DNA of 64,000 nt, taken from NCBI RefSeq assembly GCF_036812735.1, contig NZ_CP117523.1:1860001-1924000 (forward strand), given 5' to 3'. Below, one piece after another: positions 8,410-17,230 of this stretch; within the stretch, counting starts at the first letter, position 1; every line of letters begins with the position of its first letter. The position numbers and the translations under genes are program-made. The stretch is from Terrisporobacter glycolicus ATCC 14880 = DSM 1288. Its GTDB lineage: Bacteria > Bacillota > Clostridia > Peptostreptococcales > Peptostreptococcaceae. The notes beneath the pieces are model-generated. The model ran no database searches, was not told the origin of the DNA, and saw only the letters and a program-made list of their open reading frames with translations.

Positions 8410-8643
8410 ATGAGCAATATTAATATTAAACTCACTAGAGAAAACTTTAATTTTAAATTTAAGCAATATGAAAGCATGTATTTTCATGCTGAAATAAACC
8501 CTAATAGTGAAGTTGTAAAATATAAAATTACTAAAGATAAAGATGGAAATGAGTTAAAGGAGTTTGGAAATACCCATATAAAGGACAACATGATTTATAT
8601 TCCTCAAATTGAGGCATATATTGACCTAAATAAAATAAATTAA
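8410..8643 (+). CDS. Small hypothetical protein downstream of TetR
   Basis: I do not recognise this 77-residue protein. The ATG at 8410 is preferred over one at 8401 because AAGGA at 8397 is correctly spaced only for the later start. The product is charged, soluble, Asn/Lys-rich and predicted to be beta-rich, with no Cys motif or membrane segment. Its position directly behind the tetR gene and before a shared terminator suggests one transcription unit. Confidence 0.65.
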   Translation: MSNINIKLTRENFNFKFKQYESMYFHAEINPNSEVVKYKITKDKDGNELKEFGNTHIKDNMIYIPQIEAYIDLNKIN

Positions 8644-8674
8644 AAGAGAGAGAATTTATTCTCTCTCTTTTAAT
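8642..8674. terminator. Bidirectional terminator between converging genes
   Basis: AAAAGAGAGAGAA (8642-8654) pairs with TTCTCTCTCTTTT (8659-8671); it has A and T tracts on both sides. Confidence 0.8.
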
Positions 8675-8972
8675 TTAAATCTAAAGTTATTTCTGAAATT
8701 ACATTTTCAGGATTTTCTATAACAAATTGAGGTAATACTTCATAGTATTCACGATCTATAAATCTTTCTATTTCTTCAACTTGTTCAATTTCTTTTTCAG
8801 TTATAAATAATACTATATTTGAATTTTGTATAATATTTTTAGATAATTTATTTATTATACCTTTTTCATTTTGGATTTCATAATTTACAATTATTCCAAA
8901 TTTAGATCCTGCTTCTTTAAGAAGCTTCCCACTTAATTCATTATCACATATTGCAGCTATTTTTATATTCAT
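8670..8972 (-). CDS. Stand-alone PTS fructose-type IIB-like protein
   Basis: A 100-residue protein whose layout resembles the IIB domain of fructose-type phosphotransferase enzymes. It has an N-terminal strand KIAAIC ending in Cys9, a helix, VNYEIQNEKGI matching the usual VETQG-like segment, then a helix and SNIVLFITEKEIE matching the ADVVILA strand. The active-site Cys9 is present, but the residues after it (DNELSGK) differ from the normal CPTGIAHT phosphorylation loop. No IIA or IIC gene is adjacent. It may be a regulatory or degenerate IIB. The fold assignment is moderate and the function unknown. Confidence 0.5.
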   Translation of the reverse strand: MNIKIAAICDNELSGKLLKEAGSKFGIIVNYEIQNEKGIINKLSKNIIQNSNIVLFITEKEIEQVEEIERFIDREYYEVLPQFVIENPENVISEITLDLN

Positions 8973-9052
8973 TAGTTTATACCTCTTTTTAATAAAGTAA
9001 ATATAATTATAATATATTGCTAAGAAATTTCAAGTTTTATATTAGTATAAAT

Positions 9053-9913
9053 TTACGCACTTATAGGAGAAAATCCTTCCCCGAATACTTCGTGTACATC
9101 ACTAACTATAATAAAAGCATTTTTGTCAACTTTTTTAATTAATTTTTTTAGATGAACTTCTTGATTTTTATTTACAACAACTATTAGTACACTTTTATTA
9201 CTATCAGTATAACCACCTTTTCCCTCAAGAATTGTTATGCCTCTATTCATATCATTTACAATAGCGTTTTTTAGAGCTTCCTCTTCATTTGTTATTATCA
9301 TAAAACTCTTAGAATAATCAAATCCCGCAACAATAAAGTCTACCATTTTTACTATAACATATAAACTAATTGCAGAATATAAAGCTGTTTCTAAGTTTTT
9401 ATTAACTATACCAGATGATAGTACAACAAGTCCGTCTATAAATACTAAGCATTTTGATATTGGAATGCTTGGTATTGCTCTGTTAACCATTAAGGCTATT
9501 AAATCTGTTCCCCCAGTGGAACCATCAACTCTAAATATAATTCCAAGTCCAAGACCGTTAAGTATACCTCCTGTTATTGCTGATAGTAAAACATCATTTG
9601 TTACTGAAATTTGAGAAAATGAAGATGTTATTTCTATACATCCAGATAGTAGTAACATTCCGAATAAAGTTTTTATAGCATCTTTTTTCCCTAAAATCTT
9701 AATTGAAAACACTATTAGAGGTATACCTAAAATTAACATTATTGTCGACACAGATAAACCGCTAACTTTACTTAAAACTACAGATAGACCGCTTAGGCCA
9801 CCTGGAGCAATAGTATGAGGACTTAAGAATATGTTTATACCACAACTTAGTAGTATACATCCCACTATCATACCTAAAACTTCTGTAATCATATTTTTTA
9901 AATTATTTTTCAT
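9053..9913 (-). CDS. YitT family membrane protein
   Basis: A 286-residue member of the YitT (DUF161/DUF2179) family of unknown function. About five membrane helices occupy residues 10-175, with the family motifs SPHTIAPGGLSGLS (about 31-44) and GSTGGTDLIA (about 130-139). A soluble C-terminal DUF2179 domain follows (about 215-280), with the conserved ILEGKGGYT and a closing HEVFGEGF. The start follows a GGAGGGATATA site. The gene stands alone and is transcribed away from the ComEC-like gene. Confidence 0.9.
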   Translation of the reverse strand: MKNNLKNMITEVLGMIVGCILLSCGINIFLSPHTIAPGGLSGLSVVLSKVSGLSVSTIMLILGIPLIVFSIKILGKKDAIKTLFGMLLLSGCIEITSSFSQISVTNDVLLSAITGGILNGLGLGIIFRVDGSTGGTDLIALMVNRAIPSIPISKCLVFIDGLVVLSSGIVNKNLETALYSAISLYVIVKMVDFIVAGFDYSKSFMIITNEEEALKNAIVNDMNRGITILEGKGGYTDSNKSVLIVVVNKNQEVHLKKLIKKVDKNAFIIVSDVHEVFGEGFSPISA

Positions 9914-10127
9914 TTATATCCCTCCATAAGGTCTATTATAACAAGTAAAATAGAATTTTACTAATGGTTTGAAATAATATGTAATATTAACTTTATTCTG
10001 AAAATACAAATAAGTGCAAAAAATATAAGATGCATATTATGCTATTAAATTTACAAAAATTTATAAAAATACTTAAGATTTTCAGTTATAATGATATTTA
10101 AGTATAAAATTTAAGGGGAGAAATAAT

Positions 10128-11288
10128 ATGAAAAAGTACATTGCAGGATTTAGGAGCAATAATTCTAAGAAGAAAAAGAAAGCTAGTATATATTATTTTT
10201 TAACTACATTGCTTTTTCTTTTAGGAACATCCAAAGATATAAGTGATATATCGCTTTATTTACTTCTTTTGATGACACCATCATTAGTTTGTAATTTTAA
10301 AGCTTTTATTAAAAAAATAAAAAACAAAAAGAAAAAAGAAATATTTCTACATACTTTAATATGTTATTTAATTACTTTGTGTGTTTTCATAACCTCAACA
10401 CCCAATATAAATGAAGCAATAGCTGATTCGCAATTATTATCGGAAACAATCAACAAAATTTCTTTAACCACTAATAAAAAAGAAAAAAAATTAAGTAAAG
10501 AAAAAGACGGGGATGTAATATCTAATGTTTATGAAGGCCAACTACATTTTATAAATACGGGAAATTCAGATGCCATACTTATTAGACAAGGTGGAGAAGC
10601 AGCTCTTATTGATGGGGGAGACAATGATGATGAAGGTACTGTTGTTAACTATTTAAAAGATATAGGTGTTAAAGAACTAAAGTATGTTATAGCTACACAT
10701 CCAGATGCTGATCATATAGGAGGATTAGATGCCGTAATTAATTCAATACCTGTAGAAACTGTTTATGTGAGTAATGGTGATGCTAATACAAAAACTTATT
10801 CAGACTTTATTAATGCAATGTCTAGTAAAAATTTATATCCTAGTGTGCCTTTATTGGGTGCAGAGTTTTATTTAGGAACATCAAAATTTAAGGTATTATC
10901 TGCCGCAAATTTAAATAATCCTAATGATAATTCAATAGTTTTAGAATATTTAAATGGAAATGATAAAATGTTACTTATGGGGGATGCTGGTACAGATATT
11001 GAAAGGATTATAGATGTAAAAGAAGTTGATTTAATTAAAATAGGTCATCATGGTTCCAATACTAGTTCTGATATTGATTTTATAAAAAAAATTAATCCCC
11101 AATATGCAGTAATAACTGTTGGAAAAAACAATAGATATGGTCATCCTAATAAAGAAACTATGCAGACTTTAAAAAAAGAAAACATAGAAGTTCATAGAAG
11201 TGATGAATGTGGTAATATTTTATTTAAATCAACTGGAAATGGCTTAATAGTTAATTGTGTGAAAGGAAGTTACAATTATGGTCGTTAA
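10128..11288 (+). CDS. Membrane-anchored ComEC/Rec2-like metallo-hydrolase
   Basis: A 386-residue protein with a basic N terminus, about three membrane helices in residues 21-100, a Lys-rich linker, and a metallo-beta-lactamase domain from about residue 138. The metal motif is THPDADHIGG (HxDxDH), with further ligands in MGDAGTD and KIGHHGSNTSS and a terminal His in YGHPNKET, as in the C-terminal domain of ComEC-type proteins. The competence pore domain of full ComEC (about 700 residues) is absent. Stand-alone members of this group are probably exported or membrane-tethered nucleases or hydrolases. Substrate unknown. Confidence 0.8.
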   Translation: MKKYIAGFRSNNSKKKKKASIYYFLTTLLFLLGTSKDISDISLYLLLLMTPSLVCNFKAFIKKIKNKKKKEIFLHTLICYLITLCVFITSTPNINEAIADSQLLSETINKISLTTNKKEKKLSKEKDGDVISNVYEGQLHFINTGNSDAILIRQGGEAALIDGGDNDDEGTVVNYLKDIGVKELKYVIATHPDADHIGGLDAVINSIPVETVYVSNGDANTKTYSDFINAMSSKNLYPSVPLLGAEFYLGTSKFKVLSAANLNNPNDNSIVLEYLNGNDKMLLMGDAGTDIERIIDVKEVDLIKIGHHGSNTSSDIDFIKKINPQYAVITVGKNNRYGHPNKETMQTLKKENIEVHRSDECGNILFKSTGNGLIVNCVKGSYNYGR

Positions 11289-11507
11289 TAATATGTCTTA
11301 TAAGATGCAATAGAAAAATACATTTATAATATTTTTATATTATAAATGTAATAAATCATAAGGAAAGTTTATGGTTAGCATGAAAAAGTCAAATGCATAA
11401 AATGCTGATACTTTATTTATTTTTAATATAATGGTGGTATAATAATTTACATACTTAAAGCCGGCAATTAAATAAAGTGTAAATAAAATATATGTAGAGG
11501 TGATTAA

Positions 11508-12530
11508 ATGAATCAGTATTTAGATAAATTAGAAAATTTACACATAGGAATTAGTGGTACTTGTTTAGCATTTATAACACTGAGTAACTGTTGGTTAATA
11601 AAGGATATAAATTATTTAAAACCATTATCAATAATATTAGCAGTAATAATGTTGTCTTTGATGTTAATTAGGTTTATTAAATTTCCTAAAACAATGTTAA
11701 AAGAACTTAGAGACCCAGTTATGGGAACATTTTATCCTACATTTGGTATGGTAGCCTGGTTAGTATCAGCTTATTTTTATTCTCATGCACCAAGACTTTG
11801 TTCGTATTTATGGTTAGGGGCAGCTATCTATCATTACTCTATAGCAATTTACTATACAATAATAAGAATTAAAGAAAGAGACTTTAGCAATATAATGCCT
11901 ACGTGCTTTATTATATATACAGGCATGATAACAGGAAGTGTTGCCAGTGTTGGAATGGGTGGAATAATACCTTCTATAGCTCACTTTATGTTAATGTTTG
12001 GATTTACTTTCTATACAATATTATTACCAGTAGTTTTATATATCGTATTTAAAAGTGAAATACTAGATGATAAAAAACTTCCTACTGTAGGTATTATTTG
12101 TTCACCAGCGCCATTAGGTATAGTTGGTATATTAGCAATAGAGTCACAACCAAACATGTATATGTTAATATGGTTAATTGTAACAGGATTAATACTTTTA
12201 GGTGTTGTTTATGGATATATTATTAAACTATTTAAAGATGGTTTTAAACCATCTTATGCAGCATTTACATTCCCTTTGGCAATTGCAACTTTAGCAGCTT
12301 ATAAATTATCAACTTTCTTTGTATCAACAGGACATGCAAGTTTAGGACATGTATTTAGTGCTTTAGGCAATGTGGAAATATTTATTGCGACTTATGTAGT
12401 TTTCTTCGTTTTATTAAACTTTATAAATATGTTTATTAAAGCAATAAACTCTAAGGTAGGAAAATTCATCGAAAATGAAGAAAAAATAATTGGCAAAGCT
12501 ATTTATGAAAATAATGTTAATGAAATGTAA
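11508..12530 (+). CDS. TDT family transporter (TehA/SLAC1-like)
   Basis: A 340-residue membrane protein with about ten predicted helices, belonging to the tellurite-resistance/dicarboxylate transporter (TDT, SLAC1-like) family of anion channels and transporters. Family features include the N-terminal HIGISGTCLAFITLSNCW, the central FYPTFGMVAWL, and the late ASYxxFTFPLA-like segment (PSYAAFTFPLAIATLAAYK). The anion carried cannot be read from the sequence. AGAGGTGA precedes the ATG by 5 bases. Ends in a strong terminator. Confidence 0.85.
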   Translation: MNQYLDKLENLHIGISGTCLAFITLSNCWLIKDINYLKPLSIILAVIMLSLMLIRFIKFPKTMLKELRDPVMGTFYPTFGMVAWLVSAYFYSHAPRLCSYLWLGAAIYHYSIAIYYTIIRIKERDFSNIMPTCFIIYTGMITGSVASVGMGGIIPSIAHFMLMFGFTFYTILLPVVLYIVFKSEILDDKKLPTVGIICSPAPLGIVGILAIESQPNMYMLIWLIVTGLILLGVVYGYIIKLFKDGFKPSYAAFTFPLAIATLAAYKLSTFFVSTGHASLGHVFSALGNVEIFIATYVVFFVLLNFINMFIKAINSKVGKFIENEEKIIGKAIYENNVNEM

Positions 12531-12546
12531 TAATAACTATTCAAAT

Positions 12547-12595
12547 AAACCTCTTAAGACTTAATTTATAAAAATAAGTTTTAAGAGGTTTTATA
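12547..12595 (+). terminator. Terminator after the TDT transporter
   Basis: AAACCTCTTAA pairs with a complementary arm ending at 12592, giving a long hairpin between converging genes. Confidence 0.75.
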
Positions 12596-12596
12596 G

Positions 12597-12749
12597 TTAA
12601 AATAGGTTGAAAAATTTAAACACTAATAAACATACTAAAACAAATAATGCTACTTTAAAAATCATAGATGTGAAAACTTTTAATAGTTTAAAACCAATTC
12701 CTATGACAACTACTAAAAGACAAATTTTTAATAATAAATTTAAATCCAT
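12597..12749 (-). CDS. Small hydrophobic membrane protein (50 aa)
   Basis: A short gene below usual length cut-offs. The 50-residue product starts MDLNLLLKICLLVVVIGIGF and ends LVFKFFNLF. It has two hydrophobic stretches (about 5-20 and 31-45) separated by a basic loop, so it is a two-pass or hairpin membrane peptide. Support comes from an ideal AGGAGG site 7 bases before the ATG at 12749, uninterrupted coding, and placement in an otherwise empty gap. It converges with the TDT transporter gene. Function unknown; a toxin-like peptide is conceivable, but no antitoxin RNA was recognised. Confidence 0.65.
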   Translation of the reverse strand: MDLNLLLKICLLVVVIGIGFKLLKVFTSMIFKVALFVLVCLLVFKFFNLF

Positions 12750-12998
12750 ATGAATTCCTCCTGTAATATAGAATATTATATTGTCAATGTATATATAATA
12801 TATTTTTTTTACTAATTAATCAAGTTTTTCATTTTTTGCATAATAAAACTAATTATAAAAATAATATAATAGATGGATAATGCAAACATAAAATTACATC
12901 TTTATTACAATTTTGAAAAATTATTCATGAAGTACACACAATGTAATATAATATTTATTATTGGAATTATTATATTAAAATAAATAGGAGTAAGAAAG

Positions 12999-14852
12999 AT
13001 GATGAGTTCAAAATTTTCTTTTGGAAAAATTAAAGATTTGCCTAAAGAATCTGGCTTGACACATAAAAAGGCTGTTATCTTAGAAAAGATGGGAAAAGTA
13101 GATGAAGCAATTGAATCATACAAAGTCTCAGCAGAAGAAGGAAATGTCAAATCACAATATTCATTAGGGAAGATATTTTTAAACAAAAAGCAATACCATG
13201 AAGCAGAAAGATGGTTTTCTATGGCATTTAAAAATGGCCATGAGAATGCTGCTTATGATTTAGGTAATATGTATTATGACCTAGAAGGATATGAGTATGC
13301 ATTATATTGGTATGAAAAAGTTGCAATGGAAGGAAATGTAAAGGCACAAAATAACCTTGGGGTAGTTCATTATAAACTAGGTGATTATTCAAGAAGTGAA
13401 AAATGGTTAAAAATAGCGGTAGATGATAATTTAGGTAGTGCATGCTTCAATTTAGGTATTTTGTATCTTCATTTAGAGAAAGAAGAAGAAGCTATAGAAT
13501 ACTTTAAGAAAGGATCCGTGTTACTTTCCGATGATTGTAAATATAATTTAGCTGTTTTACATAGAAAAAACGATAATGAAAAGAATGCTATCTCTATGTA
13601 TAAGCAATTATATCGTTCAGCTCATGCAAAGGGATGTTATAATATGGGATTAATAATGGAAATAAATAAGGATGAAAGTGAATCCGAAAGGTACTATTTG
13701 AAAAGCTGTAAAAGTGAATTTGCTAAATCGCAGTATAGACTAGGGTACCTATATGATAGACAAGATAAAAGAGATGATGCAATTGAGTATTACGAAAAAG
13801 GTATCGAGCATGACAATCCTTTGTGTAAATTTAGATTAGCTAATTTATGCAATAGAGAAAATGAAATCGAAAGAGCTAAGATGTATTATGACTTGGCATC
13901 TAATGATATGGTAGAAGCTAAAAATAACTTGGCTGGACTATATTTTGAGGAGAAAAACTACGATAAAGCTATAAAAAACTATGATGAAGCAATAGTAGAT
14001 GGATGCAAAATAGCAATAGAGAATATTGGTGATTTGTATGATCAAATTGGAGATATAGAAAAAGCTATTTCCTATTATCAACGAAATTCTACTCTTATAT
14101 CTTGTCAAATAAAACTGGGGGATATTTTTAGAAGAATTGATAATATTGATGAGGCTATAGTTTGGTATCAAAAAGCATTTGAAAACAATGATATTTATTC
14201 TGCTTATTCTTTAGGATTAATATATGAGGAGTTAGAAGATTATGAAGAAGCTAAAAAATATTTCATTTTTGCCGTTGAAAATAATCATTTAAATAGCCGT
14301 ATTCATTTAGGAAGAATATATTATAATGAAGGAAATTATGAAGAAGCAAAGAATATGTTTGACATAAGTGCAAATGAAAATAATATATACTCTCAAAATA
14401 TGCTAGGTTTAATCTATGAAAATTATTACAATGATTATACGAATGCAAAATATTGGTATGAAAAGTCTAAAGAACAAGAATGTGTTGAATCAATTTACAA
14501 TTTAGGTCAGCTTTCTCTTAAGTTAGGAGAAATAGATGAAAGTGAAAAATACTTTATGGAAGGTTTAAGAAAAGAAGACAAAAATTGTGAATATATGCTA
14601 GCATATTTATATTATGAAAAAAGTAAAAGTATATTTAAAGAATTAAGTGAAGGCGATTATGGAAATAGTGAAAAAATTTATAATGAACTTTTAGAGCTAG
14701 ATGTAGATAAAAATAAAAGACTGATTGCAGCCTTCCAAGAGGTATTGGATGAAGATGAAGAAGAATATATACCTCAGTATATTTTAGAAGTAAATGAAAA
14801 CCTAGAAAATGAATTTGAAGATATTGAGTATGAAATGAAAATAGAATATTAA
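12999..14852 (+). CDS. Large Sel1/TPR repeat protein
   Basis: A 617-residue protein made almost entirely of 33-36-residue helical repeats of the Sel1/TPR type, about 15 in number (examples: AQNNLGVVHYKLGDY, AYSLGLIYEELEDYEEA, NSRIHLGRIYYNEGNYEEA). The repeats run from about residue 20 to 555; an acidic tail follows (about 570-617). There is no signal peptide, so it is a cytoplasmic scaffold for protein-protein contacts. ATG at 12999 follows AGGAGTAAGAAAG. It stands alone with its own terminator; partners are unknown. Confidence 0.85.
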   Translation: MMSSKFSFGKIKDLPKESGLTHKKAVILEKMGKVDEAIESYKVSAEEGNVKSQYSLGKIFLNKKQYHEAERWFSMAFKNGHENAAYDLGNMYYDLEGYEYALYWYEKVAMEGNVKAQNNLGVVHYKLGDYSRSEKWLKIAVDDNLGSACFNLGILYLHLEKEEEAIEYFKKGSVLLSDDCKYNLAVLHRKNDNEKNAISMYKQLYRSAHAKGCYNMGLIMEINKDESESERYYLKSCKSEFAKSQYRLGYLYDRQDKRDDAIEYYEKGIEHDNPLCKFRLANLCNRENEIERAKMYYDLASNDMVEAKNNLAGLYFEEKNYDKAIKNYDEAIVDGCKIAIENIGDLYDQIGDIEKAISYYQRNSTLISCQIKLGDIFRRIDNIDEAIVWYQKAFENNDIYSAYSLGLIYEELEDYEEAKKYFIFAVENNHLNSRIHLGRIYYNEGNYEEAKNMFDISANENNIYSQNMLGLIYENYYNDYTNAKYWYEKSKEQECVESIYNLGQLSLKLGEIDESEKYFMEGLRKEDKNCEYMLAYLYYEKSKSIFKELSEGDYGNSEKIYNELLELDVDKNKRLIAAFQEVLDEDEEEYIPQYILEVNENLENEFEDIEYEMKIEY

Positions 14853-14857
14853 AAATA

Positions 14858-14898
14858 AAAGGTGCTTAAATGAAAATCCATATAAGCACCTTTTTATA
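14858..14898. terminator. Terminator between the Sel1 protein gene and corA
   Basis: AAAGGTGCTTA (14858-14868) pairs with TAAGCACCTTT (14883-14893), with T tracts in both directions. Confidence 0.85.
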
Positions 14899-14960
14899 TT
14901 ACAAATAAATTATTAAACACTTTTATATATTAAGTTAAAAAATCAATACTAAAAGTACAT

Positions 14961-15896
14961 TTACAGTAGCTTGTTTTTAGATAATAGTATTGATAATATT
15001 AAACAAATAATTGCTGAGATAAATAGTATTATCCAAAATCCATTTGGATCATTTGAAAATGGGAGATCCTCTACGTTCATACCAAAATATCCTGAAATCA
15101 TTGTAGGTATTGATAAAATTAGAGTTACAACGGTTAATAGTTGCATTACATTATTTTGATTATTATTAACAATAGCACTAAAAGCATCCATGATTCTACT
15201 AAGAATATCGCCATAAATAGATGCCATTTCAAGTGCCTGTCTGTTTTCTATAATAACATCTTCCAATAAATCCTCATCTTCAGAATACTTTTTTATTGTA
15301 GAGGTACGAAGCATCTTGTTTAAAACTAGTTCAATTGCTTTTAACGATGTAGAAAAATACACTAAGGATTTTTCTAGTTCTAATAATTGAACAAGTTCTT
15401 TGTTTTTCATAGACTTGTGTATTTCACGTTCTATTGCTATTGTCATTCTATTAATTCTTCTAAGATATAATAGATAATAAGTAGCATTTTTGTGCAAAAT
15501 TTGAAGTATGAAACGAGGCTTCTTATAAGTATAAAACTCCTTAATATGACCAGCAATAAAGTCATTTAAAATCTTACTCTGAGCAGTACATACAGTAATT
15601 ATTGAATTACTAGTTAATATTATTCCAAGAGGAATAGTAGAGTAGTGAGCAGAGTCAGAGTCAGACTCGTCTATGGGAATATCTATTAAAATTAATGTAT
15701 GATTATCCTCAACGTCAATTCTTGAACGTTCCTCTTCATCAAGAGCCGCATTGATACTATCAATATCTATATCAAATCTATCTGAAATATATCTTATTTC
15801 TTCATGACTTGGTTCAACAAGATTTATCCAACAACCTTCTTCAAAGTCGTTAAGTTTTTCTAGTTTTGTCTCAATTGTTTTGTAATATCTTATCAT
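14961..15896 (-). CDS. corA: CorA family magnesium transporter
   Basis: A 311-residue CorA-type divalent cation channel, a pentamer in the membrane. The large N-terminal cytoplasmic domain (about 1-240) is followed by two membrane helices at about 248-270 and 285-306, separated by the diagnostic GMN motif (SGYFGMNVEDLPF). Length is normal for the family. The start at 15896 follows AAAGGA with 9-base spacing. The roughly 160-base upstream region contains two overlapping leader peptides and competing hairpins, described separately, and no M-box aptamer was recognised. Confidence 0.92.
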   Translation of the reverse strand: MIRYYKTIETKLEKLNDFEEGCWINLVEPSHEEIRYISDRFDIDIDSINAALDEEERSRIDVEDNHTLILIDIPIDESDSDSAHYSTIPLGIILTSNSIITVCTAQSKILNDFIAGHIKEFYTYKKPRFILQILHKNATYYLLYLRRINRMTIAIEREIHKSMKNKELVQLLELEKSLVYFSTSLKAIELVLNKMLRTSTIKKYSEDEDLLEDVIIENRQALEMASIYGDILSRIMDAFSAIVNNNQNNVMQLLTVVTLILSIPTMISGYFGMNVEDLPFSNDPNGFWIILFISAIICLILSILLSKNKLL

Positions 15897-15906
15897 GGCA
15901 ACACAT

Positions 15907-16000
15907 CCTTTATTCAGTTTTATATATTGGCACTTAATGATATCTATTAAAAGACCAATATATAAAAAGGGAATTAGTCATAAATAGATATTATTAAGTG
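15907..16000 (-). promoter_or_regulatory. Competing hairpins in the corA leader
   Basis: Arm A1 (16000-15983) pairs with A2 (15948-15931) at 17 of 18 positions. Arm B1 (15964-15955) pairs perfectly with B2 (15930-15921). Their order A1-B1-A2-B2 makes the two helices mutually exclusive. With B formed, CCTTT at 15970-15966 could also pair with the corA Shine-Dalgarno AAAGG at 15911-15907. This looks like an attenuation or translation-control switch. Confidence 0.6.
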
Positions 16001-16048
16001 ATTAAAAAGTCTTACAGTCCGAAACAAGAGTATCGGAATACTGTCCAT
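15974..16048 (-). CDS. Candidate corA leader peptide B (24 aa)
   Basis: A 24-codon open frame, starting MDSIPILLFRTVRL and ending at a TAA at 15976-15974. Its codons 17-22 coincide with hairpin arm A1 of the corA leader, so a ribosome reading it would prevent the A helix. A GGAG ribosome binding site lies 11 bases upstream, slightly far. It overlaps another candidate leader frame (16002-16055), and which one is translated is unclear. Confidence 0.45.
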   Translation of the reverse strand: MDSIPILLFRTVRLFNHLIISIYD

Positions 16049-16055
16049 TTTTCAT
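16002..16055 (-). CDS. Candidate corA leader peptide A (17 aa)
   Basis: A 17-codon open frame (MKNGQYSDTLVSDCKTF) directly behind AAAGGAG with 4-base spacing. It stops two bases before hairpin arm A1. It also contains a local hairpin (ACAGT and TCCGA pairing with TCGGA and CTGT). Either this or the overlapping 24-codon frame could act as the sensing leader for corA. Confidence 0.4.
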   Translation of the reverse strand: MKNGQYSDTLVSDCKTF

Positions 16056-16231
16056 CACTCTCCTTTATTATTGAAACATCTATTATATATTAATAATTTT
16101 CTTAAAATAAATCAATACTTGAAAAAAATTATGATTAAAAATAATAGAACTATCTTATATTATAAACCTTTTAAAAAAAATATAAAATCCTTTTTATAAA
16201 AATTTATTATTTGACAAAATAAATTTGCTCA

Positions 16232-16268
16232 GATAGAAAAAGATATAATCTTAAAAATTATATCTTTT
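16232..16268 (-). terminator. Terminator of thrC-thrB
   Basis: On the minus strand AAAAGATATAAT pairs with ATTATATCTTTTT, ending in T residues. A second GC-richer hairpin (about 16275-16303) lies between it and thrB. Confidence 0.75.
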
Positions 16269-16325
16269 AATGGATGAAGGTATACACAAAAGTGTGTAGG
16301 CCTTTAAATTACATATTAAGATTAA

Positions 16326-17222
16326 CTATTCTATTATATTTATAACTGTACCTTCAAAATCACAATGTAAATCTTTAATTTGCCATTTGTTTTCTAAAGT
16401 TTCTAAATAGGATTTCATCTCAGGTAAAAAATTTTTATCATCATCAGAAGTTAGGGACATTATAGTTGGGCCTGCACCGCTTAAAAATGTGCCTAAGCAA
16501 TTTAATTTATTTGAATGACTAACAATTTTATCATAGTCATTTATCAAAGGACTTCTATATTCTTGATGAAATTTATCTTTACATGCTACTTTTAGTAACT
16601 CTAGATTATTATTCATAAAAGCTGTAACTAAAAGAGTTGCTCTTGAAACATTAAAAACACCATCATTATGATCTATTATTTTTGGCAGTACAGATCTTGC
16701 TTTTTCTGTTGAAAGCTTAAAATTGGGAATAAGAGCGCAAAACCTTAATTGTTTAGGGACTTTGATAGTATCGTAGTATATTTTTCCTTTTTCCACAAAT
16801 GATACGATCATATTTCCATATAGAGCAGGAGCAACGTTATCAGGGTGACCTTCAATTTCTGTTGCTAATTTTAATATTTCCTCTTTATTTAAATTTGATT
16901 TGCTAAGATAATTGGCCCCCACAAGTCCTGCTATAATACATGTTGCGCTACTTCCTAGACCTCTACATATAGGTATTTCGTCTGCAATTTTTATTTTAAT
17001 ACCTTTTGGGATAATACTAGGTTTAATTTTTTTAAAAAAATATTGCATTGATTTGTATACCATATTATCTTCATTAATATATTCTTTCTCTTTTTCCTCG
17101 ATTATAATACCTTCGTCTATTTCTTCAAAATAAAATTTATTATATAAATTTAAAGCTACTCCGAGGCAATCGTATCCTGGACCAATATTTGCACTAGTAG
17201 CTGGAACTATTACTTCTAACAT
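16326..17222 (-). CDS. thrB: Homoserine kinase
   Basis: A 298-residue GHMP kinase that phosphorylates homoserine in threonine synthesis. The N terminus VIVPATSANIGPGYDCLGVA (about residues 4-23) and the ATP-binding loop IPICRGLGSSATCIIAG (about 88-104) are diagnostic, as is the late GTFLSGAGPTIMSL motif. It starts 8 bases after thrC and is in the same transcription unit under the threonine T-box. Homoserine dehydrogenase is not in the window. Confidence 0.95.
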   Translation of the reverse strand: MLEVIVPATSANIGPGYDCLGVALNLYNKFYFEEIDEGIIIEEKEKEYINEDNMVYKSMQYFFKKIKPSIIPKGIKIKIADEIPICRGLGSSATCIIAGLVGANYLSKSNLNKEEILKLATEIEGHPDNVAPALYGNMIVSFVEKGKIYYDTIKVPKQLRFCALIPNFKLSTEKARSVLPKIIDHNDGVFNVSRATLLVTAFMNNNLELLKVACKDKFHQEYRSPLINDYDKIVSHSNKLNCLGTFLSGAGPTIMSLTSDDDKNFLPEMKSYLETLENKWQIKDLHCDFEGTVINIIE

Positions 17223-17230
17223 ATTATCAC

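Noticed and set aside
13228-13443. Minus-strand frames inside the Sel1 repeat gene and similar antisense frames elsewhere
   Set aside because: They are mirror images of real coding sequence with no ribosome sites or family features.
15897-16060. M-box (magnesium) riboswitch before corA
   Set aside because: I found no M-box core sequences; the structure seen is a different two-hairpin arrangement.
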